A stretch of 18,902 nucleotides of DNA, taken from positions 1 through 18,902 of the forward strand of contig JABHOU010000374.1 of assembly GCA_018695085.1 (NCBI GenBank), read 5' to 3'. Shown here piece by piece: positions 1 through 6,201 of this stretch (position 1 is the first letter of the stretch; every line of letters begins with the position of its first letter). Made by a program: the position numbers and the translations under genes. The notes beneath the pieces were generated by a model that worked only from the letters and a program-made list of their open reading frames with translations, was not told where the DNA came from and did not search any database. The DNA comes from Opitutia bacterium (GTDB lineage Bacteria > Verrucomicrobiota > Verrucomicrobiia > Opitutales > Seribacteraceae).

Positions 1-351
1 CAATAGAAAGTCAACGCCCGCATCGGAAACCAATTTGGCCATGGGCGCATCATAGGCGGTAAGTGCTACTATTGGACGCTTGCCCTTTAGGTTGCGAACA
101 TAGGTGACCGATGAGGTGCGTTCGTCCCTAGGCGTTTGTTTTTTGACCGTTCTCCTTCGGGGACTATCTTGGGAAACTCTATCTCCTTTGGTATCGGAGG
201 ATTTTTTCAAGGATGGGTCTTTTAGGTCGGTGGAATCCTCGCTTTCGTTCTTGGGGGATTCGTTGGGCCTCCTTCTGGCTCGACCTCCGCCTCTTCGAGG
301 TCGTGAACGTGGTGGATTCTCCTTTTTAGGGGTATCTTTGTCTTCAGGCAT
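1..351 (-). CDS. panB: 3-methyl-2-oxobutanoate hydroxymethyltransferase, N-terminal part (runs off left edge)
   Basis: PanB makes ketopantoate from 2-oxoisovalerate and 5,10-methylene-tetrahydrofolate, the first committed step of pantothenate and CoA synthesis, in the cytoplasm. The call rests on residues 89-117, which read KGKRPIVALTAYDAPMAKLV followed by SDAGVDFLL; this matches the PanB N-terminus (LTAYD, then the AG-D strand). The metal-binding Asp residues lie beyond the window edge, so only 117 codons are visible. The ATG at 351 lies inside the end of the upstream aldo/keto reductase gene (8-base overlap), which suggests translational coupling. The odd part is about 80 residues before the PanB core: basic, Ser/Pro-rich and probably disordered, with RSRPRRGGGRARRRP at residues 15-29 and SPRRRTVKK at 63-71. 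E. coli PanB has only about 15 residues before this point. No ATG or GTG codon lies between the start and the core, only one TTG (codon 48), so most of the extension is probably translated. Confidence 0.85.
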   Translation of the reverse strand, partial: MPEDKDTPKKENPPRSRPRRGGGRARRRPNESPKNESEDSTDLKDPSLKKSSDTKGDRVSQDSPRRRTVKKQTPRDERTSSVTYVRNLKGKRPIVALTAYDAPMAKLVSDAGVDFLL

Positions 352-1342
352 CTTCAACTTTGGTGAGGAATTCTAGTAGAGCCGATTCGATGGCGATGGA
401 TTGTTCTTCATTCATCTGCCACTCCGCGGCTTTTGCGGTTTCAGCTATTTGTCCTTTGCGGCGAGCGCCTACGATTGCCGAAGTCACTTCGGAACGACGC
501 AACGTCCATGCCACTGCTAATTGACCAACGGTGTAACCGCAATCACTTGCTATATTGCGGAGGGATTCTTGAAAGGTGAGAAAGTGCTCAAGGTCGTTGT
601 TGTTTTGAACGTACTTGACCACGGGATGGTCTTTCTTGTGCTTGCGCCAATCGTTGTCGGGCAGACTATCTAGCCATTCGCGTGAAACCTTTCCCGTGAG
701 GAGACCGGAATGCATGGGGCTGTAGACAACCAGCCCCGTTCCATGTCCGTCGCACCAAGGAAGCACTTCCTTTTCAGCTTCGCGGGCGAGGAGGCTGTAC
801 ATCGGTTGGTTCGAGGAAACCTGGCCGTGTTTCTCGATGACCTCCAATTCGGGTTTCCAGCAATTGCAGACACCGGCCCAACGAATTTTGCCTTCGTTCT
901 TTAGCTCCAAGAGCGTTCCCCAAGCTTCCTCGAGGTTTTCGACGGGTTCCGGCCAGTGCAGTTGGTAAAGGTCTATGCAGTCTACCTGGAGACGCTTTAA
1001 TGAACCTTCTACCTCTTCGCGAATCGTTTCGCGGGAAATGAATCTTCGAGGCTTACTGTCTTCGCCCGGAAGCACGCCGCATTTCGTCGCGAGAATGACC
1101 TCGCCACCGTTCCATTCCTTAACTGCTTTTCCCACTGATGTCTCGGAAACCCCAAAACCATAAGCATGGGCGGTATCGATCCAGTTGATGCCGCATTCCA
1201 GTGCTTCATGTATGGTCGCGATCGAATCCCTTTCATCCTGATCACCCCAACCCATACCCCAATTGCCTCCGCCGATAGCCCAAGTGCCGAGCCCGATGAC
1301 GGATAATTCAAGGTCAGTGTCTCCAAGTGTACGTGTTATCAT
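344..1342 (-). CDS. aldo/keto reductase
   Basis: A 332-residue NAD(P)H-dependent (beta/alpha)8-barrel oxidoreductase of the aldo/keto reductase superfamily, cytoplasmic. All four catalytic residues are visible: D56 and Y61 in WIDTAHAYG, K87 in ILATKCG, and H129 in YQLHWPEP. The C-terminal cofactor region AIVGARRKGQ is also present. Overall it resembles the YhdN/AKR11-12-like bacterial group, but the substrate cannot be read from the sequence. I chose the ATG at 1342 because AAGGAAAC precedes it at Shine-Dalgarno distance and the protein then begins MITRTLG, typical of the family. A TTG at 1363 would add seven residues with no support. Its stop overlaps the panB start by 8 bases, so the two are almost certainly cotranscribed. 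A role in reducing ketopantoate or a related carbonyl is possible from context only. Confidence 0.9.
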   Translation of the reverse strand: MITRTLGDTDLELSVIGLGTWAIGGGNWGMGWGDQDERDSIATIHEALECGINWIDTAHAYGFGVSETSVGKAVKEWNGGEVILATKCGVLPGEDSKPRRFISRETIREEVEGSLKRLQVDCIDLYQLHWPEPVENLEEAWGTLLELKNEGKIRWAGVCNCWKPELEVIEKHGQVSSNQPMYSLLAREAEKEVLPWCDGHGTGLVVYSPMHSGLLTGKVSREWLDSLPDNDWRKHKKDHPVVKYVQNNNDLEHFLTFQESLRNIASDCGYTVGQLAVAWTLRRSEVTSAIVGARRKGQIAETAKAAEWQMNEEQSIAIESALLEFLTKVEDA

Positions 1343-1452
1343 AGTTCGTTTCCTTAATCTCAAATTAACAAAACCTATTGTCGACCCAAGTCGAACCTCA
1401 AAAATGAACGGGTAAGCTTGCTCGAATGTAAATTTGCCGGCATTTGAATGTT

Positions 1453-2157
1453 ATGAAAACCATATTGGTTACGGGCGCAAGCAGAGGAATCGGACTTGAG
1501 TGGACACGGCAATGCCTTGATCGAGGGCATCGCTTGCTGGCGACTTGCCGGAGCCCGGACAATGCCAGAGGTCTTTTGAAACTTCGAGAGAGTTACGCCG
1601 ATCTGTTGGATATATTACCTGTCGACGTCGAAGACGAAGGCTCGGCAACTCGTCTTTTTTCGGAACTCGAGAAGAAGAGTGAATCAATCGACCTTCTCTT
1701 CAACAACGCCGGCATCATAGATTGGGAAGACATGCTGGACGTCTCTTCCGCTTCCATGGAGAAAATCTACAAAGTGAATGTGGTGGGTGCCTTGCTTGTT
1801 TTGCGAGCGGCGATCCCGTGCCTACGGCGTTCGGCCAATCCCGTAGTGGTAAATGTTTCTTCACGACTAGGATCGATTGAACTCCGAGGAAATACCCAAC
1901 TCGGAGGAGCCATGGCTTACCAGTGCTCCAAGGCCGCCTTGAATATGCTAACAAAGCAAGCATCCATTGACTTGGCGCCCTTCGGGATAACGGTTCTCTC
2001 CCAAAGTCCGGGTTGGGTGCGCACCGGCATGGGGGGAAGCGATGCCAAGTTTTCCGTTGAAGAATCCGTGACTAATATGCTCGGTCACTTGGAAAACGCA
2101 GGCCTTTCCCTAAATGGCAAATTTATAGGCGAGGATGGAGTCGAGCTTCCATGGTGA
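1453..2157 (+). CDS. SDR family oxidoreductase, sniffer/C-factor-like
   Basis: A 234-residue short-chain dehydrogenase/reductase with a Rossmann fold that reduces a carbonyl or oxidises an alcohol with NAD(P)(H). Visible motifs are the dinucleotide loop TGASRGIG (residues 7-14), NNAG (84-87), the active-site Asn N109, the catalytic Ser in VNVSSRLGS (S136/S137), and YQCSK (Y156, K160). The late PGWVRTGMGG motif is characteristic of the carbonyl reductase/sniffer and CsgA C-factor-like SDR group. The substrate is unknown, and the CsgA resemblance alone does not imply developmental signalling. The ATG at 1453 gives the standard SDR N-terminus (MKTILVTG); a TTG at 1444 would add three residues. 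No clear Shine-Dalgarno sequence is visible. It diverges from the aldo/keto reductase across a 110-base spacer. Confidence 0.9.
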   Translation: MKTILVTGASRGIGLEWTRQCLDRGHRLLATCRSPDNARGLLKLRESYADLLDILPVDVEDEGSATRLFSELEKKSESIDLLFNNAGIIDWEDMLDVSSASMEKIYKVNVVGALLVLRAAIPCLRRSANPVVVNVSSRLGSIELRGNTQLGGAMAYQCSKAALNMLTKQASIDLAPFGITVLSQSPGWVRTGMGGSDAKFSVEESVTNMLGHLENAGLSLNGKFIGEDGVELPW

Positions 2158-2237
2158 TTTTTCTTTGCCATATCGCCAGAACCAGAAAAGATATAGCTTT
2201 CTTTCCCTACTGCATTTAATTATACGAGGCATTTCTA

Positions 2238-2804
2238 ATGAAAAGAGCACTAGCATACTTCACTTTAATCGGTCTTTCCTCGTTTTCTCCGATGTTTGCG
2301 GCAAAAGTCTTGAACGTTGGCGATAAAGCTCCCGTCTTCACCACTCTCGACGACAAAGGCAAGCAGTGGAAGTCCGGCGATATCGTCGGCTCGAAGCATT
2401 TAGTGGTCTATTTCTATCCTGCCGCCATGACGGGTGGTTGCACCAAGCAAGCCTGTGCTTTTCGTGACGACAAATCGAAATTGACCAAGTTGGATGCCGT
2501 CGTTGTAGGAGTCAGCGGAGACAATCCTGAAGGCCTAGCCCATTTCAAGAAGGCCGAAAACCTGAACTTCACTTTGCTTTCCGATGAAAAGGGCGATCTC
2601 GCCCAAAAGTTTGGCGTTCCCTTTGGCAAAGGTGGAGTGATTGAGCGTAAGGTGGATGAAAAAAAAGTGAGCCTTTCACGAGGCGTCACTTCCAAGCGTT
2701 GGACATTCGTCATCTCCAAGGATGGAAAGGTAGTTTACAAAAACGACAAGGTGAACGCCGCCAAGGATAGTGAAGCTGTGTGCTCAGTCCTGGCAAAACT
2801 CTAA
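2238..2804 (+). CDS. exported peroxiredoxin, PrxQ/Bcp-like
   Basis: A 188-residue thiol peroxidase of the AhpC/TSA superfamily, PrxQ/Bcp type, probably periplasmic. Residues 1-21 form a Sec signal peptide (MKRALAYFTLIGLSSFSPMF, then A), with likely cleavage near A21/A22. The active-site region is YFYPAAMTGGCTKQACAFRD. C68 is the peroxidatic Cys and C73 the resolving Cys, with the CxxxxC spacing of PrxQ/Bcp. The usual TPGC is TGGC here, so the conserved Pro before the glycine is lost. A conserved Arg lies in SKRWTFVISKDG. A third Cys sits near the C-terminus (EAVCSVLAKL). GAGG at 2226-2229 is a suitably spaced ribosome binding site. The YhbY-like gene starts 6 bases after the stop. Its electron donor, presumably a periplasmic thioredoxin-like protein, is not in the window. 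Confidence 0.88.
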   Translation: MKRALAYFTLIGLSSFSPMFAAKVLNVGDKAPVFTTLDDKGKQWKSGDIVGSKHLVVYFYPAAMTGGCTKQACAFRDDKSKLTKLDAVVVGVSGDNPEGLAHFKKAENLNFTLLSDEKGDLAQKFGVPFGKGGVIERKVDEKKVSLSRGVTSKRWTFVISKDGKVVYKNDKVNAAKDSEAVCSVLAKL

Positions 2805-2810
2805 ACTAAT

Positions 2811-3104
2811 TTGAGCGAAAACGAACTTTCCTCCCTTTCGGGGAAGCTAAGAGGTGGCCTGAAGTCCCGAGCCAAGACGCGACCCGTTGATATCCGCATT
2901 GGAAAAAAAGGGGTAACTGAGAATGTTCTGACCGAACTGCGAAAGATTTTCCAAAAAGAAGATCTCGTTAAAGTCGCCTTTACTCAAGATCGGGAAACCA
3001 GAACCACTCTTCTTGCTGAAATCGAAGATAAGCTAGTTGCCGTGAGCATCGCTGTGACTGGAAAGACGGCCACCCTTTACAAACCTTTGCCTTCTCGGAA
3101 GTGA
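2811..3104 (+). CDS. yhbY: YhbY/CRM-domain RNA-binding protein
   Basis: A 97-residue single CRS1-YhbY (CRM) domain protein. In E. coli, YhbY binds pre-50S ribosomal particles. The helix-rich N-terminus, the GKKGVTENVLTEL segment (the conserved G-K-x-G loop before a helix, near residues 31-43), the LVKVAFTQDRE strand and the terminal GKTATLYKP match the family in order and length. The start is TTG at 2811; there is no in-frame ATG near the N-terminus, so TTG is the best choice. It lies 6 bases after the stop of the exported peroxiredoxin and in the same reading frame, with no clear Shine-Dalgarno, so translation probably depends on coupling. It converges on the flagellin-family gene across a 49-base gap. 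Confidence 0.88.
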   Translation: MSENELSSLSGKLRGGLKSRAKTRPVDIRIGKKGVTENVLTELRKIFQKEDLVKVAFTQDRETRTTLLAEIEDKLVAVSIAVTGKTATLYKPLPSRK

Positions 3105-3110
3105 GTTTTA

Positions 3111-3129
3111 ACCTCACGACATTTGAGGT
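3111..3129. terminator. possible bidirectional hairpin between convergent genes
   Basis: A perfect 6-bp inverted repeat, ACCTCA and TGAGGT around a 7-base loop, lies between the ends of yhbY and the flagellin-family gene. The bases after it on the plus strand are moderately T-rich (TTCTTTTGTT). An overlapping alternative pairing, GTGAG (3101-3105) with CTCAC (3113-3117), is also possible. The position suits a shared terminator, but the stem is short and there is no strong U-tract. Confidence 0.35.
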
Positions 3130-3153
3130 CATTCGGTTCTTTTGTTAGAGTCG

Positions 3154-4722
3154 CTACTCGTTGAGGAAGTCCGTGTAGAGAGTGTTTTCCATCTCTCGAG
3201 CAGCGGAAACCAAGTTGGCCGTCAAATGCAGTTGGTCGCGAGACTTGCTGTACCTTGCCATGGCCAAAGAGTAATCGAGGCCATCTGCCCTTTCCAGAGC
3301 CTGCTCCAAACCTACTTGTTTGTTTTGCAGTTCGTCCAGTTCATGCTTGATACGTGATTGCTCGGCACCATTCTGTGCTCGAGCCGTGGCCAATGACTCC
3401 ATGAAACCTTCGAAGTCTTCAATCGTATAGTCGTCGAGCTCGTAAGTGGGTTCGCCAAAGGTGGGTTGCACTGCCGCCGCAATGTTGGGATCGTTGTTTA
3501 TGAGATTCTCCAATGCAATTTTACTTTGATGAATCCAGTCTTCTCTTCCAGCTAGGCTGATCCCTTTGAATACGCCCGTTTGTGATCTTGGGATATTTTC
3601 TCCCTCAGGGAAGTTGACGACATCGGCACTTGCGGCGGTAGTGTAAGTGTCGGAAGGCAAGATAACGGAAGGATATGTAGCTCGAACTCTGTCCATGAAC
3701 TCAAACAGACCTTGATTGACGTTCCTGAACTCCAGGGAACCTGAGTTGTCCACAAACACTCCTAGTGCGTCAGGCAGTTCAGTTCCCCCGTTTGTCATCT
3801 GCTCGAAGGCATTCATCAGGAAATTAGCTTGGTCGGCCGAGTTCGGCATGATTGTGGGCGTTCCAGGGTCAAGGGCATACTCGTCCCTGCCGGCTCCTCG
3901 AAAAACCCTGGAAAAGGTCGGCATGTCAGTTGCTTCATTCATCCCTGCGGGTAAAATCTCTCCGCCATCCGGGTCTTGCGGTGCGCCTGCACCCTGCTTC
4001 ATTTCGTTAACAATAACGGCAATCTCGGCCTCAATTCCTTGATCGGACAGGAATGAGTTCCATTCAGTAATGTCCGAATCGAACCCAGCCTGGCCTTTCC
4101 CGCCACCGCCATTGTAGCCATCCGGAGCACCTTGTGCTTCATCTGTCAGCGTCATGGCTAGGAACTTTTTCTTAATTGGAGGCGGTTCATCATCTGGGTC
4201 GAGGTGATAGATGCCCCATCGGGAAAGGGTAATCGTATTGCCACTTCCGTCGTCGCTAGACTCTTGATCTATAGTCTGTCCGTCGACGGCTTTACCGAAC
4301 AAAGTTTTGGAGTCTTGAGTGGAGAAAAGACTGACGCCGTTCCATTTTGACTGAGCAATCTGGCGCAACTCGTGTTGCAGTTCCGTAAATTCGTCGTCGT
4401 AGTACGCCTTATCATGCTTATTATACATTGTGGAATTAAACTTCGTCTTCAACTCCGCCGAACGGTCTAGGATGTTTCCAATGACTTTGAACATCCCGTC
4501 TTGGGCTTGAAGCAATGAAAGCGACCCTTGCAAGTTTTGCTGAATCGCTTGATTCCTCAGGACCGTTGAATTTAGACGAGTAATGGAGCCCAGTCCACCT
4601 GAGTCCTCTTGATTATTGATAATCTTACGACCTGTTTGCAGGTGTCGCTGAATCTGGGTGTTTTCGGAGAGGGTGGCGTTCAAGTTGTTCACCACCGAGT
4701 GTGATAGACTTAGGGATTCCAT
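3154..4722 (-). CDS. flagellin-family protein with von Willebrand A-like central insert
   Basis: A 522-residue filament or filament-junction protein of the flagellin/FlgL superfamily. Residues 1-135 match the flagellin D0/D1 N-terminus: an amphipathic start, LQTGRKIINNQEDSGGL (28-44), a heptad-rich helix with SLSLLQAQDGMFKVIG, then DEFTELQHELRQIAQ. Residues about 440-522 match the C-terminal coiled coil (AQNGAEQSRIKHELDELQ, then YSLAMARYSKSRDQLHLTAN). The FlgL-like ending ENTLYTDFL leaves a hook-filament junction role open. Residues about 165-425 are not an ordinary flagellin variable domain. They contain a strand plus TDE (FLAMTLTDEA, 187-196), EIAVIVNEM, GGTELPDAL (312-320) and the MIDAS-like VFVDNSGSL (322-330, DxSxS), as in von Willebrand A domains but in a different order. 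AGAGGA (4738..4733) lies 10 bases before the ATG, and a sigma-28 promoter lies upstream. No other flagellar gene is in the window. Confidence 0.82.
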   Translation of the reverse strand: MESLSLSHSVVNNLNATLSENTQIQRHLQTGRKIINNQEDSGGLGSITRLNSTVLRNQAIQQNLQGSLSLLQAQDGMFKVIGNILDRSAELKTKFNSTMYNKHDKAYYDDEFTELQHELRQIAQSKWNGVSLFSTQDSKTLFGKAVDGQTIDQESSDDGSGNTITLSRWGIYHLDPDDEPPPIKKKFLAMTLTDEAQGAPDGYNGGGGKGQAGFDSDITEWNSFLSDQGIEAEIAVIVNEMKQGAGAPQDPDGGEILPAGMNEATDMPTFSRVFRGAGRDEYALDPGTPTIMPNSADQANFLMNAFEQMTNGGTELPDALGVFVDNSGSLEFRNVNQGLFEFMDRVRATYPSVILPSDTYTTAASADVVNFPEGENIPRSQTGVFKGISLAGREDWIHQSKIALENLINNDPNIAAAVQPTFGEPTYELDDYTIEDFEGFMESLATARAQNGAEQSRIKHELDELQNKQVGLEQALERADGLDYSLAMARYSKSRDQLHLTANLVSAAREMENTLYTDFLNE

Positions 4723-4727
4723 GATGT

Positions 4728-4775
4728 CTACATCCTCTTTTCTGGAAGTTGTGAGGCAATCTTGTTGACCTCCAT
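4728..4775 (-). CDS. possible 15-codon leader ORF before the flagellin-family gene
   Basis: Within the predicted leader an ATG at 4775 opens a short ORF, MEVNKIASQLPEKRM, ending in TAG at 4730..4728, five bases before the flagellin start. AGG lies nine bases upstream of this ATG. The downstream gene's Shine-Dalgarno AGAGGA lies inside the end of this ORF, so translating it could affect flagellin initiation. This is seen in the sequence only; I do not recognise the peptide, and so short an ORF can arise by chance. Confidence 0.22.
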   Translation of the reverse strand: MEVNKIASQLPEKRM

Positions 4776-4808
4776 GTCGAATTGCCTGATGATCCTCATC
4801 CTTGAGGA
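4754..4808 (-). promoter_or_regulatory. structured 5' leader of the flagellin-family mRNA
   Basis: Two inverted repeats lie between the predicted transcription start and the flagellin ATG. One is a 6-bp stem with a tetraloop (TCCTCA 4793-4798, TGAGGA 4803-4808). The other is a perfect 7-bp repeat, AGGCAAT (4754-4760) with ATTGCCT (4781-4787), around a 20-base loop. That loop holds the ATG of the possible leader ORF and a strong but unused GGAGGT (4773..4768). Post-transcriptional control of flagellin translation is an inference. Confidence 0.35.
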
Positions 4809-4824
4809 AGTTTACTATCTACCA

Positions 4825-4851
4825 TAATCGGCCAACTCTTCTTAAGCTTTA
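4825..4851 (-). promoter_or_regulatory. sigma-28 (FliA) flagellar promoter
   Basis: On the minus strand TAAAGCTT (4851..4844), an 11-base spacer and GCCGATTA (4832..4825) match the FliA consensus TAAAGTTT-N11-GCCGATAA at 14 of 16 positions with exact spacing. It is oriented toward the flagellin-family gene. Transcription would start near 4818, giving a leader of about 95 nt. This places the gene in the late flagellar class and independently supports the flagellin call. Confidence 0.85.
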
Positions 4852-4949
4852 GGTGTTTTTTTGGTTTTGTTCACTATTTCAATCGTTTCGCTTGTCTCTT
4901 TTTGTCGGATGGGTTTGCCAGTTCCGCTTACATTCATTAGCTAGGGATC

Positions 4950-5432
4950 ATGAAAACCATTGATCCATTGAATGAAAGGGCAGTTGCTCCTGTTTTCTCT
5001 TTTCGAGATTCTTCGGATGCCGTTTGTTCGTCTAGCGATCTGGAGGGCAATCCTTACCTGGTCTACTTTTATCCCAAGGATGACACCCCGGGTTGTACGG
5101 CGGAGGCTTGCGGGTTTCGTGACAATGTGCCGGATTTCTCAAAGTTTAGTCTTACCGTCATCGGCGTGAGTTGTGATTCCGAGAAGTCACATGCTAAGTT
5201 TCGCTTGAAATATGACTTGAACTTTCCGTTGGCTTCTGACGAGTCGAAGGAAATCGTCAATGCCTTTGGCGTATGGGGTGCGAAAAAGTTCATGGGGCGC
5301 GAATACGAGGGCATTCATCGAATGTCCTTTCTGGTTGGTCCCGACGGAAAGATTGCGAAAGCCTACCATAAGGTTAAGGCCAAGGATCATCCCGATGAAG
5401 TTTTGGCCGATGTTAAGGAATTGTTCGGCTGA
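4950..5432 (+). CDS. bcp: thioredoxin-dependent peroxiredoxin Bcp/PrxQ (cytoplasmic)
   Basis: A 160-residue thiol peroxidase that reduces hydrogen peroxide and organic hydroperoxides with thioredoxin as donor. It has no signal peptide. The active site YFYPKDDTPGCTAEACGFRD is the textbook PrxQ/Bcp form, with peroxidatic C49 and resolving C54. Supporting segments include VIGVSCDSEKSH, FPLASDESKEIVNAFGVWG, and the conserved Arg in HRMSFLVGPDG. The length is standard for the family. AGGGA (4943-4947) precedes the ATG but only two bases away, closer than optimal. It diverges from the flagellin-family gene across a 227-base spacer. It is the second Prx of this type in the window; the other, at 2238-2804, is exported. 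Confidence 0.93.
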   Translation: MKTIDPLNERAVAPVFSFRDSSDAVCSSSDLEGNPYLVYFYPKDDTPGCTAEACGFRDNVPDFSKFSLTVIGVSCDSEKSHAKFRLKYDLNFPLASDESKEIVNAFGVWGAKKFMGREYEGIHRMSFLVGPDGKIAKAYHKVKAKDHPDEVLADVKELFG

Positions 5433-5510
5433 CGGTGGAAGTTCTTAGAGTTCCCTCTCGATTATTCCATCATTGCGAGTTGCATTGTTTTTTGGCTTAA
5501 TGCGTAGCCA

Positions 5511-6170
5511 GTGAATACTGCTAAAACACCTATACTTGAGACTCCGGGGGGAGAAACGCAACTGTTGCTACATTCTTGTTGTGCCCCTTGCGAGGGTGAG
5601 GTGTTACAGACATTGCTTCATTCCGGCATCCAGCCGACGGTTTTCTTTTACAATCCGAACATTCATCCGAAGCGGGAGTACGAACTACGAAAATCGGAGG
5701 ATAAACGTTATTGCGACAAAATCGGCGTTGAGCATTTGGATGTCGATTACGATGTCGAAAACTGGTTCGAACGCGTACGAGGACTTGAGTGGGAACCGGA
5801 GCGGGGCGCTCGTTGCACGGCATGTTTCGATATGCGTTTCGAGCGAACAGCCCTTTATGCCGATGAGAAGGGATACAATCTGTTTTCGAGTAGCCTCGGG
5901 ATCTCTCGCTGGAAGAATATGGAGCAAATTAACGGATGCGGCGAACGCGCAGCTGCCCGCTACAAAGACCTTACTTACTGGACTTACAACTGGAGAAAGG
6001 CCGGAGGTTCCCAGCGAATGATCGAAATTTCCAAGCAGGAGGGCTTTTACCAGCAGGAATACTGCGGATGCGTATATTCTCTGCGGGATACGAACAAATG
6101 GCGGGTTGCCAAGGGGCGTGAAAAGATTGCCATCGGCGAAAAGTTTTACGGACAAGAGATCGAAGCTTAA
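5511..6170 (+). CDS. queH: epoxyqueuosine reductase QueH
   Basis: A 219-residue enzyme of the QueH (DUF208) family. It reduces epoxyqueuosine to queuosine in the tRNA anticodon wobble position and is a non-orthologous replacement for QueG. The family cysteine signature is complete: HSCCAPCEGE (C23, C24, C27), RCTACFDMR (C102, C105) and YCGCVYS (C185, C187). These are the positions expected to hold the Fe-S and metal centre. YNPNIHPKREYELRKSE (47-63) is also strongly conserved. The start is GTG at 5511; no in-frame ATG precedes the first Cys motif and no clear Shine-Dalgarno is seen. cysE begins 31 bases downstream, so cotranscription is plausible. No other queuosine gene is in the window. Confidence 0.93.
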   Translation: MNTAKTPILETPGGETQLLLHSCCAPCEGEVLQTLLHSGIQPTVFFYNPNIHPKREYELRKSEDKRYCDKIGVEHLDVDYDVENWFERVRGLEWEPERGARCTACFDMRFERTALYADEKGYNLFSSSLGISRWKNMEQINGCGERAAARYKDLTYWTYNWRKAGGSQRMIEISKQEGFYQQEYCGCVYSLRDTNKWRVAKGREKIAIGEKFYGQEIEA

Positions 6171-6201
6171 AGTAAGCACTACTTTTTAATTCCCTTTAAT
6201 T

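Noticed and set aside
312..330. Protein-level idea that the flagellin insert is a simple circularly permuted vWA domain (residue coordinates of the 3154-4722 gene)
   Set aside because: A pure circular permutation would keep the cyclic order DxSxS, Thr loop, TDx. If GGTELPDAL is the Thr loop, the order here breaks that cycle, so I report only a vWA-like insert with unusual order.
104..376. 90-residue plus-strand ORF at the left edge
   Set aside because: It is the antisense shadow of the panB extension; the minus strand reads clearly into PanB.
4853..4861. T-run between the flagellin-family gene and bcp as a terminator
   Set aside because: No stem precedes it in either orientation, and it lies between divergent genes where no terminator is needed.
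5433..5510. Possible terminator between bcp and queH (GGAA...TTCC, later T-run)
   Set aside because: The stem is only four to five pairs and the T-run is more than 40 bases further on, so it does not form a proper intrinsic terminator.
5536..6179. ORFs of about 161-164 residues on both strands over queH
   Set aside because: They are alternative frames of queH, whose frame carries every expected Cys motif; the others have no recognisable domain.
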